A DNA stretch of 64,000 nt from an alpha proteobacterium L41A (lineage in GTDB: Bacteria > Pseudomonadota > Alphaproteobacteria > Caulobacterales > Caulobacteraceae), in contig AMYY01000004.1 in assembly GCA_000335735.1 (NCBI GenBank), positions 62,001 through 126,000 of the forward strand. Reading direction: 5' to 3'. Numbering within the stretch: position 1 is the first letter of the stretch; each line of letters opens with the position of its first letter. This document shows, piece after piece, positions 55,531-62,916 of the stretch. A program made the position numbers and the translations under genes. The notes under the pieces are model-generated. The model worked only from the letters and a program-made list of their open reading frames with translations. It was not told the DNA's origin and searched no databases.

Positions 55531-56594
55531 GACGAGGCGACGACTTGAACGGGCTCTGGGGCGGGTCTCAATGGCGTCAGGTCGAGGGGAACCGGCCCGA
55601 TGGAGTGTTCAGGTTTGGGAAGCGGCAGGCCCAGAGTCTGCAGCGCCTCGGTCGCGCGAAACCGCACCCACCATTCGGCGTCGTTCAGGCAAGCCGTCAG
55701 CGACGGCGCCAACTGGCGGGCGCCCAGTTTGGCGGCGGTGGCGCAGGCTTCGGCGCGCACGTCCCAGGCGGCATCATGCAAAGCGGCCTCGACGGCCGCC
55801 GATGCGGCGGGATGCGCCAGCTGGCCGATCCCCCTGACGGCGGCGAGCCGGAGCGCGACATTGGGATCGCTCGTGGCGTCGATCAGGGCGGGCAGACAGC
55901 TATAGGCGCCGCTTCCGGCCAGCGCCTCGGCCAGGACGGCGCGCAAGGTCGGCGACCGGTCCGGGCTGTTGAAGACGGCGAGGGCCGCATCAGGATCGGC
56001 GCTGGCCAGCCGGCGCAGGACGGGGAGGTGTTGCAAGGATTCGGTCTCCCCGCGCTTCTCCAGGTCCACGACCACCGCCTCAATGGACGGCGCGGCGTCG
56101 ATCTCGATCAGACTGCGAATGGCGGCGATCCGCACTTCCCCATCCCGGGAGGCCATATACAGCGATGATAGGGCTGCGGTGGTGGCTTGCGATGGAAATG
56201 CGGCCAGCGCTTCGGCCGCCGCCAGCCTTCCGGTGCGGCTGCCCCGGTTCAGTCGATCACGCAGCGTCGCATCGACCTCAAGACGTGTGAGCGCCGCCAC
56301 GAGGCGTTCACGTTCCGCGCCCCGAACGAGGCCCATCACCTCCAGCAGGGACTCCGCAAGCAGTCGCGCCTGGTGCTGATAGGCTTGCAGACGGGCTTCC
56401 CCCTCGGCATCGCCGCCCATGATCTGCAGATAGGCGCGCGAAACCGACTTGCGATGCTCGGCGCGGTTGGCCTGGGAGCGTTCGCGAAACAGTCGGCTCA
56501 GGATCAGCCAGCTCATCCATGCCAGCGCCGCCGCCATCAGCAGAAGCGACGTCATCCAGAGCTGGTTGAGCAGGGCCGTCATCAGAACCGCCAC
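55527..56594 (-). CDS. Membrane-anchored HEAT-repeat protein
   Basis: This 355-residue protein has an N-terminal transmembrane helix (WMTSLLLMAAALAWMSWLIL), a charged linker, and then at least six helical repeats of HEAT/PBS-lyase type. Examples are DEGEVRIAA-like units such as MASRDGEVRIAAIRSLIEID, SDPNVALRLAAVRGIGQL, HDAAWDVRAEACATAAKLG and NDAEWWVRFRATEALQTLG. Such repeats are protein-binding scaffolds. It overlaps the GT2 start by 4 bp and the barrel gene by 13 bp, so it is probably a stoichiometric partner of the synthase. Confidence 0.85.
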   Translation of the reverse strand: MAVLMTALLNQLWMTSLLLMAAALAWMSWLILSRLFRERSQANRAEHRKSVSRAYLQIMGGDAEGEARLQAYQHQARLLAESLLEVMGLVRGAERERLVAALTRLEVDATLRDRLNRGSRTGRLAAAEALAAFPSQATTAALSSLYMASRDGEVRIAAIRSLIEIDAAPSIEAVVVDLEKRGETESLQHLPVLRRLASADPDAALAVFNSPDRSPTLRAVLAEALAGSGAYSCLPALIDATSDPNVALRLAAVRGIGQLAHPAASAAVEAALHDAAWDVRAEACATAAKLGARQLAPSLTACLNDAEWWVRFRATEALQTLGLPLPKPEHSIGPVPLDLTPLRPAPEPVQVVASS

Positions 56595-57676
56595 CCCACG
56601 CCCAGGTCGATGGCGTCGCGGTCATAGGCGGCGCGATCCTCGTGCGTGCCGAATAGGCGCAGAGTCAGGCGTGGACCGATATCGACCTCGGCGCCGACGG
56701 TTCGCGCCTTCACATCGACTGTGGCGCCGTCTGACGATTCCGGCGCATCCGCGAACCCCGCGCTTAGACGCACCGCCGGTCCAAGGGCCCAAAGGCCGCG
56801 AACGGCGTATCCGTCGCGATGCTTTCCGCGCTCATCCCAGACGTTGATCCAACGTCCCTGAACGGAAAGGCGGCGGTCGAACGCGGAGACTTCAAGCCCC
56901 GGCTGCACGGTCGAGACGGTTCCGACCTTGTATCGCGCCACGCCGGCGTCCGCGATCATCTGCACATTATGGCTCAGGGGTTTCGCCCCTCCGATCTTCA
57001 GCGCGGCCTGCGGACGGTGATCGGCATCGATGGCCCCGCCGACGGCGATATAGGCCGATCCGTCGCCCAAAGGCGCGGAGTGCCTCGCCTCGAGATAGAC
57101 GTCAGCGTCGCCGAAACGCTCGCTGCGCTCGGCGAGCAGCTCAAACGTCCGGCCGTCCTGAAAGCGCCGGGCGACCGAGATGCCCTGCTCGCGCCAGGGC
57201 GGGAGCGAGCCGGAAAGCTCGCTGTGGGAGACACGCACGTCCATCCGCCAGGCGCCATCCGGCGTCTGAGTTTCTTCGGAACGGACCGCAGCGATCTCCG
57301 CCGCCCTGCCGGGATCGGTGCGCGCGGCGTCAGCGAGGGCCGCATCGACGGCCGCCCGATCGCCCTTTGCCTGAGCGACGCGCGCGCGTCCGATATAGGC
57401 GTCAGTATAGTCTGGAGCGGCCGCAATCACCTGATCGAAGGCTTGTTGGGCCTCGTCCAGACGACCGAGCGCCAGCAGGGACAGCCCCCTGTTCAGTCGC
57501 GCATCGACATTGTCCGGCTGTTCGGACAGCACGCGCTCAAACAGGCCCGCCGCATCCAGATGGCGGCCGGCGAGACGCGCAGCGACCCCTCGATCATAGA
57601 GATTTTCCGCCTGAGCGAAGACCGGCTCAGCCGACGCCAGAAGCAGGGCGGCTGTCGCCGCCATCACCATTCGCAT
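56582..57676 (-). CDS. TPR protein with YaiO-type outer-membrane beta-barrel
   Basis: This 364-residue exported protein has a signal peptide ending near VFAQ and about three TPR units (residues 25-130: AARLAGRHLDAAGLFERVLS, ARLNRGLSLLALGRLDEAQQ, DAYIGRARVAQAKGDRAAVD). A C-terminal 12-strand-like barrel follows, ending DRDAIDLGVGWRF with terminal Phe. This is the order of PgaA-like exporters in miniature, and the barrel resembles YaiO, which in E. coli lies next to the putative glycosyltransferase gene yaiP. It overlaps the upstream receiver gene by 50 bp. Confidence 0.85.
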   Translation of the reverse strand: MRMVMAATAALLLASAEPVFAQAENLYDRGVAARLAGRHLDAAGLFERVLSEQPDNVDARLNRGLSLLALGRLDEAQQAFDQVIAAAPDYTDAYIGRARVAQAKGDRAAVDAALADAARTDPGRAAEIAAVRSEETQTPDGAWRMDVRVSHSELSGSLPPWREQGISVARRFQDGRTFELLAERSERFGDADVYLEARHSAPLGDGSAYIAVGGAIDADHRPQAALKIGGAKPLSHNVQMIADAGVARYKVGTVSTVQPGLEVSAFDRRLSVQGRWINVWDERGKHRDGYAVRGLWALGPAVRLSAGFADAPESSDGATVDVKARTVGAEVDIGPRLTLRLFGTHEDRAAYDRDAIDLGVGWRF

Positions 57677-58055
57677 GAGACCTGTCCGCGGGAAGAAGAC
57701 GGCTGATGCGCGCGATCAGCTCATCGGGGATAAACGGCTTGACCAGATAGTCGGCCGCGCCAAGTTTCAACGCTCCCACGATATCCTCCTCGCGTCGCAA
57801 GGACGTCAGCATGATAACGGGCACATCGGACGTTGCGGGATCGGCCCGCAGACGCCTCAACACCTCGAAGCCGTCGACCACCGGCATCATGCCGTCAAGA
57901 ATGGCGAGGTCGGGACGGAGCTCGCGAACCTGGGACAAGGCCGCAGCGCCGTCCTCGGCCGGGAAGACCATGTAACCCGACGCCGACAACTTGTGGACGA
58001 GCAGCTCACGCAGGAAGGCGTCGTCGTCTGCAATCAGGATTCTGTAGGCAGCCAT
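57627..58055 (-). CDS. Single-domain response regulator, first gene of the glycan locus
   Basis: This 142-residue lone receiver has an acidic pair in RILIADDDAFLRELLVHKL, phospho-acceptor Asp54 in LAILDGMMPVVDGFEVLRR, the switch Thr in VIMLTSLRREED and the Lys in LVKPFIPDELIARI. A 15-20 residue polar tail follows and there is no output domain. An adjacent GTG at 58058 is an alternative start. It is divergent from the hybrid kinase and heads the operon for the barrel, HEAT and GT2 proteins. Confidence 0.9.
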   Translation of the reverse strand: MAAYRILIADDDAFLRELLVHKLSASGYMVFPAEDGAAALSQVRELRPDLAILDGMMPVVDGFEVLRRLRADPATSDVPVIMLTSLRREEDIVGALKLGAADYLVKPFIPDELIARISRLLPADRSHANGDGGDSRPASGVG

Positions 58056-58238
58056 CACTGGTCGACTCTCTCGATGATGTCAGAGGGTTGTATCCCAACT
58101 TCCTGAATCAGCCGTTCACGAATTCGCACGGACACGTCCAAAGCGAAATGAGACGGCCAATGCGGGCGGCGCCGCGAGAATTGACCCCAGATTAATCGCA
58201 TGGCGCGAATGTGGCGGTCTAATCGTCGCGAGGGGTCT

Positions 58239-61200
58239 ATGATTCAGGCGTCAACTGCCCGCGTGCCTTCGAAAGATCGCGCAAAGTCGCTGTTCACCCT
58301 CGCCGGCCTCGCTGTGCTCGCGAGCTTGCTGACGATCTTTTCGATCGTTCACGGCCGCGCGGGCGGCCCGGTCTCGGCGATCTGGGCGCTCAATGCCCTG
58401 TTCTTCGTGGTGGCGTCGAAATCGCGACGCACAAGGTGGCCCAGCCTGGTCGGGGCCATGTTCCTCGGCAACCTGTCCGCGTATCTGATCGCCGGCGATC
58501 CGGCCCTACGCGCCTTGATGTTTGCGATCGCCAATGTCGTCGAAGTCGTCTTGATGATCGTCGCCCTTAATCGGCGATCAAAGGTACGGCTGTTCCGGCG
58601 ATCAACCATCCTGCGCTTTATCGGCTGGACATTCGTGGCCGTGCTTCTGTCGACCGCTGTCGTATTTGCAGCCTTGATCGTCTTCGGAGAGCCGGCGAAA
58701 GCGCATTGGACCGCAGTATGGCTGGCCGCCCATACGCTGGGCTTGCTGTTCTTCACGCCCATGATCTGGGCCCTGTCAAACCGTCAGGCCAGATTGGATC
58801 TGCGCCGGAATGTCGGCTCCATGCTGCCGGACCTGGTTCTGGTCGGCGCGGTAACAGCCGCCGTCTTCGTCCAGTCGCGTTATCCGCTGCTGTTTCTCGT
58901 TCCGCCCACCCTTGTTTTCGTCGCCTATCGACGCGGTCTGGCCGGCGCGGCCATCGGCCTGTTCATCGTCGGCGCCCTCGGGCTTGCCTTCACTCTGGGC
59001 GGGACCGGTCCGACGCGTCTGGTCGACAGTCACGTCTCGGAACAGCTTCTGGTCCTGCAGGGGTTCCTGGTGGTCAATGCGCTGGCCGCTCTGACGGTCG
59101 GATCGGCGGCGTCGGAAAAGCGCCGCCTCATCGAGCGCCTCCAGCGTCACCGCGCGTCGCTCGCCAGACGCGCGCACAAGGAGCGTCTGCTGATCCAGCA
59201 AGCGCGGCTCGCCGAGCGCATGAGCCAGGTCGGCTATTGGACCCTCAATCCGTCGACGGGAGACGTTTACTGGTCGCCTGAAGTCTATCGCATCCACGGC
59301 GTAACGCCCGAGGAGTTCAACCCTCGTCTGGGCGATGCGCTTCAGTTCTACCCGGAAGGCGATCGCCAGCGAGTGTCGGAAATTCTGCGGGTCGGCATCG
59401 AGACCAAGGCGGCCTGGTCATTCGAAGCCGATCTGCAAAAGGCCGACGGTTCGCTGATCCGCGTGCGGTCCATGGCCGAAATGCAGATGAACGACGCCAA
59501 TGAGGTCGAGACGATCTTCGGCGTGTTCAAGGATGTGACACGCGATCACGAGATGCTGGAAAAAGTGCGTGAGCAGGAAACGCTGTACCGGCTGCTCGCG
59601 GACAACTCATCCGACGTCATCGCTCGGTTCGGCACCGACAGCGTGTTCACCTATCTGTCGCCCTCCATCAAACCCCTCCTCGGCTATGACCCGGACGACC
59701 TGATCGGCAAGTCGACGTCGCTGGTCGTTCATCCGGATGATTTCGAGCGCGTCCTGTCGGACTGGCGCCGAGGCCTGGCGTCGGGGCGGCCATTCTCCGT
59801 CGAGTACCGGGGCGTGCACCGCGACGGCACGATCAAATGGCTGGAGGCGCGGCCCTCCATCACCCGTGACGAAGACGGCCAGATTCTGGAGTTCATCGAC
59901 AGCGTCCGCGACGTAACGGACCGGCATGCCCGTGAGGTCGAACTGGCGAAAGCGACCGAGGCGGCGAATGAGGCGACGCGGGCCAAGGGCGCCTTCCTTT
60001 CCAACATGAGCCATGAAATCCGGACGCCGCTGAACGGAATCATCGGCTTCGCAGATCTGCTGTCGGACGCGCAGACGGCGGAGGAACGCGCCCACTACAT
60101 CGCCCGCATCCAGGGCGCAGGCCAGGCGCTGCTGCACGTGGTGAACGACATCCTCGACTTCTCCAAGATCGAGGCGGGCAAGATGACGGTCGAACGCGTG
60201 CCGTACGGCCCGGCCGCGCTCAGCGCGGAAGTCGTCGAACTGGTCAGGGCGGCGAACGCCAGCTCGGACCTCGTCTTCACCCACGCCGTCGACCCTGACG
60301 TCGCAGCGGCCTATGTCGGCGATCCGGCCCGTATCCGTCAGGTCCTGCTCAACCTCGTCGGTAACGCGGCCAAGTTCACGCGCCAGGGTGCGGTGGACGT
60401 GCGGGTCGCGCGCGTCGATGGGCGGCTAGGCTTCATCATCAAGGATGACGGCCCCGGAATCGCTCCTGACAAACTGTCCCGCGTGTTCGAAGGGTTCTCT
60501 CAAGCCGACGAGTCGGTCGCCCGGACGTTCGGCGGCACAGGCCTGGGTCTGTCCATCAGTCGGTCGCTGGCGCGGCTGATGGACGGCGACATAAGCCTGA
60601 CCAGCGTCTTGGGCGAGGGCACGATCGCAACCCTGCTCGTGCCCTGGGTCGAAAGCGATCAGAAGCCTGTGACTGCCGCGCAAAGCGCCGCCTCTCTCAA
60701 CAATGCCTCACTGCGTGTCATGGTCGTCGACGACGTCGAGATCAATCGGGAGTTCGTCGAAATCGGCCTTGGCCGCGCAGGTCACAATGTCGAAAGCCAT
60801 GCTTCCGCCGAATCTGCCCTGGCGGCCCTGAGCGCGGGCGCAAGCGTGGACGTGATCCTCATGGACGTCCAGATGCCGGGCACCGACGGGCTGACGGCGA
60901 CGCGCGCGATCCGCAAAATGGCTGGGGCGGCGTCGAAGTTGCCCATCATCGGGCTGACGGCCAACGTCCTGCCTGAACAGGCGGCCGCCTGTCTGGCCGC
61001 CGGCATGGATGATCATTTCGGCAAGCCCATAGACATGGCGCGTCTTGTGGAACGCCTGGCGAAAGTCTCAAGCCGAAGAGACGCAACCGCTGTTTCGGCG
61101 CCCCAAGCGGCGTCCGCAGACCCCGCCATGGACGCCCTCGCGCGCCGCTATACCGCCCATCTGCACACCGTCGCGGAGCAATTGCGGCAGTTAATCGCGG

Positions 61201-61415
61201 ATGGGGACCATCCCAAACTGGCCGCCCTGGCTCACTCGATCGCCGGGACTGCCGGAAGCCTGGGCTTCGGCGCCGTCTCCGACGCAGCCTTCGAACTGGA
61301 GGCGGCTTGCCGCCGGGTCGCCGACAGCAGTGGCGAAGCGACGTCAGTTGCTGGCGACGTCGAGAATTTGATAAGCGCCATATCGAGGTTGCCTGTCGGC
61401 GATGCGAGCCGATGA
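58239..61415 (+). CDS. MASE1 hybrid sensor histidine kinase with receiver and Hpt domains
   Basis: This large inner-membrane phosphorelay kinase has about 1058 residues. An N-terminal MASE1 module of about eight transmembrane helices (e.g. GPVSAIWALNALFFVVASKS) is followed by two PAS domains (VGYWTLNPSTGDVYWSPEVY and VIARFGTDSVFTYLSPSIKP). HisKA has His592 in NMSHEIRTPLNGIIGFADLL, then HATPase with GNAAKFTRQG and GTGLGLSISRSLARLMDG. The receiver has Asp876 in VILMDVQMPGTDGL, and a C-terminal Hpt has His999 in LAHSIAGTAGSLGFGAVSDA. ATG 58239 has AGGGG just upstream; ATG 58200 is an alternative start 13 codons longer. Confidence 0.92.
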   Translation: MIQASTARVPSKDRAKSLFTLAGLAVLASLLTIFSIVHGRAGGPVSAIWALNALFFVVASKSRRTRWPSLVGAMFLGNLSAYLIAGDPALRALMFAIANVVEVVLMIVALNRRSKVRLFRRSTILRFIGWTFVAVLLSTAVVFAALIVFGEPAKAHWTAVWLAAHTLGLLFFTPMIWALSNRQARLDLRRNVGSMLPDLVLVGAVTAAVFVQSRYPLLFLVPPTLVFVAYRRGLAGAAIGLFIVGALGLAFTLGGTGPTRLVDSHVSEQLLVLQGFLVVNALAALTVGSAASEKRRLIERLQRHRASLARRAHKERLLIQQARLAERMSQVGYWTLNPSTGDVYWSPEVYRIHGVTPEEFNPRLGDALQFYPEGDRQRVSEILRVGIETKAAWSFEADLQKADGSLIRVRSMAEMQMNDANEVETIFGVFKDVTRDHEMLEKVREQETLYRLLADNSSDVIARFGTDSVFTYLSPSIKPLLGYDPDDLIGKSTSLVVHPDDFERVLSDWRRGLASGRPFSVEYRGVHRDGTIKWLEARPSITRDEDGQILEFIDSVRDVTDRHAREVELAKATEAANEATRAKGAFLSNMSHEIRTPLNGIIGFADLLSDAQTAEERAHYIARIQGAGQALLHVVNDILDFSKIEAGKMTVERVPYGPAALSAEVVELVRAANASSDLVFTHAVDPDVAAAYVGDPARIRQVLLNLVGNAAKFTRQGAVDVRVARVDGRLGFIIKDDGPGIAPDKLSRVFEGFSQADESVARTFGGTGLGLSISRSLARLMDGDISLTSVLGEGTIATLLVPWVESDQKPVTAAQSAASLNNASLRVMVVDDVEINREFVEIGLGRAGHNVESHASAESALAALSAGASVDVILMDVQMPGTDGLTATRAIRKMAGAASKLPIIGLTANVLPEQAAACLAAGMDDHFGKPIDMARLVERLAKVSSRRDATAVSAPQAASADPAMDALARRYTAHLHTVAEQLRQLIADGDHPKLAALAHSIAGTAGSLGFGAVSDAAFELEAACRRVADSSGEATSVAGDVENLISAISRLPVGDASR

Positions 61416-61818
61416 GAAGAGCAGAAGCGCGTGCGTGCAAGTCCCGGTGATCGTGCTGGAGGACGATCCGTTCTGGATGAACGAGATCAAACTTATGTTG
61501 GACGCGCAGGGCGAGACCGTCCTGCAATCAACCTCCGTGGACGCCGCATTGAAGCTGCAGGCAGAGCACCCGGACGCCATGTTCATCGTCGACATCATCC
61601 TGCCCGAGCGAGATGGGATCGACTTCATCAAGACCGCGCGCGGCTTGAATCCGAAAGCCAAGATCCTGGCCATCAGCGGCGGCGGTCGGGTCGGGTCCGA
61701 GTTCTATCTTAAGCTCGCGGACGCCTTCGGCGCCGTGTGCACCCTGCAAAAGCCGTTCGACGACGCTCAACTGTCGAAAGCCCTAGCCCGGCTAAGGGCG
61801 TCGGGCGCGGAATCGTGA
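61402..61818 (+). CDS. Single-domain response regulator downstream of the hybrid kinase
   Basis: This 138-residue lone receiver has VIVLEDDPFWMNEIKLMLDA, phospho-acceptor Asp64 in FIVDIILPERDGIDFIK, the region ILAISGGGRVGSEF where the switch residue is Ser, and the Lys in LQKPFDDAQLSKAL. It overlaps the hybrid-kinase stop by 14 bp and is probably the Hpt output. No DNA-binding or enzymatic domain is present. Confidence 0.87.
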   Translation: MRADEKSRSACVQVPVIVLEDDPFWMNEIKLMLDAQGETVLQSTSVDAALKLQAEHPDAMFIVDIILPERDGIDFIKTARGLNPKAKILAISGGGRVGSEFYLKLADAFGAVCTLQKPFDDAQLSKALARLRASGAES

Positions 61819-62167
61819 GGGCGGGTTGGCACCGTCACTTGGTCGACTGACTTACCAGCGCGAATGGGGTGCGGGAAGACGGAGGGTAATGTCGTAGATT
61901 GCCTCCGCGGGGTCTGCCGACACCAGTATTAATCCCTAGTCAGCGTCCGGTTTGCGATTGTCACCGAATGTCCGCTAGTGGCGCTAATGCGCCCTATCCT
62001 CGTGCAGCTGTGCAGTAGACGACTGAGGCGCCGTTAGGTGGTCAGCTATGTGGTGGATGGAAAAATCACACGCTTTTTCAGGCAGCGTATGAGCCAGTCT
62101 TAAGTGGTCCCGACAACCCCTATCATGCGCGTCTTGACAGATCGGTCGGGTGTGCCCGTGATGGCCT
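61819..62167 (+). other. 349-bp intergenic region without a recognisable gene
   Basis: No ORF of credible length or codon pattern was found between the receiver and the next secreted-protein gene. A TTGACA hexamer lies at about 62133, but no -10 of good match follows at the right spacing. Base composition is lower in G+C than the flanking genes around 61900-62100. A small RNA cannot be excluded. Confidence 0.5.
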
Positions 62168-62854
62168 ATGGCGATCTCTCGAAGGTCTGTGGCGCTTGTG
62201 ACGATGATTGCGCTGGGTCAGGCGTCAGGCGCTGTGGCTCAGTCCGTGCGGGCTGATCGGCACAGCATCGATCAGGCCTATGCGATCGTGGATTTCCAGA
62301 CGTCGCGCAGCGGTCGTGACATCGCGCAAGCCCTGCGGCGCCATCTCGATCGTCTGCCGATGCAAGTGACCTATCGTCAGCTGAGCGTGGTCGATGCGCC
62401 GCGCTCGCCCGGCCGCTTCACCCTGGTCGATCCGACAGCGCAAAGCGCGTTTGGTCTGCAAGGGCCGGCGACCCGCGCGCCGGCCGGGTGGCTGAGCGCG
62501 CCGCGGACGGTAGCGTGCACGGGCGCGAGTTGGCGCGCCGAGGCGGTTCAGCGTCTGCAGGCGCGGATCGAGCAGCACTACACCCTGTGCCTGTTTCCGT
62601 ATCGCGATGGACGGCGCCGGGGACATCAGTTGAACGTCTATGCCTCGACCCTGCTGGAGGGCGATCCGGCGATACCCGTTCGACGCTCCAATGAAGCGGA
62701 AAGCCCGGCCGTCTTCATTCGCAGCGCGGTGGAGGCGGTGGAGGCGGTCGAGCGGGCGACGGGGCGCAGGGGCGTCTGGATCGAAAACCGCACGGCCGAG
62801 CGGGATCGACCGTTCACCCAGGACAACGACGCCCTGTCCGCCCAGACCAACTAG
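62168..62854 (+). CDS. Secreted protein of unknown function
   Basis: This 228-residue protein has a signal peptide (MAISRRSVALVTMIALGQAS, cleavage near GAVAQS). The mature part has two Cys (in TVACTGASW and HYTLCLFPY) that could form a disulfide, a helical start DRHSIDQAYAIVDFQTSRSG, and a Glu/Arg-rich C-terminus. No family is recognised. It seems monocistronic, convergent with the autotransporter gene, and shares a terminator with it. Confidence 0.75.
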   Translation: MAISRRSVALVTMIALGQASGAVAQSVRADRHSIDQAYAIVDFQTSRSGRDIAQALRRHLDRLPMQVTYRQLSVVDAPRSPGRFTLVDPTAQSAFGLQGPATRAPAGWLSAPRTVACTGASWRAEAVQRLQARIEQHYTLCLFPYRDGRRRGHQLNVYASTLLEGDPAIPVRRSNEAESPAVFIRSAVEAVEAVERATGRRGVWIENRTAERDRPFTQDNDALSAQTN

Positions 62855-62867
62855 GCGCAAACAACAA

Positions 62868-62892
62868 CGGCCCCGATCGAAGATCGGGGCCG
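62868..62892. terminator. Bidirectional terminator between the orphan secreted protein and autotransporter
   Basis: A perfect 11-bp stem, CGGCCCCGATC/GATCGGGGCCG, closes a GAA loop. On the minus strand it is followed by TTGTTGTTTG, which suits the autotransporter transcript. The plus-strand side is less T-rich. Confidence 0.75.
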
Positions 62893-62916
62893 CCGCCGTC
62901 TTATCCTGACTTCAGA

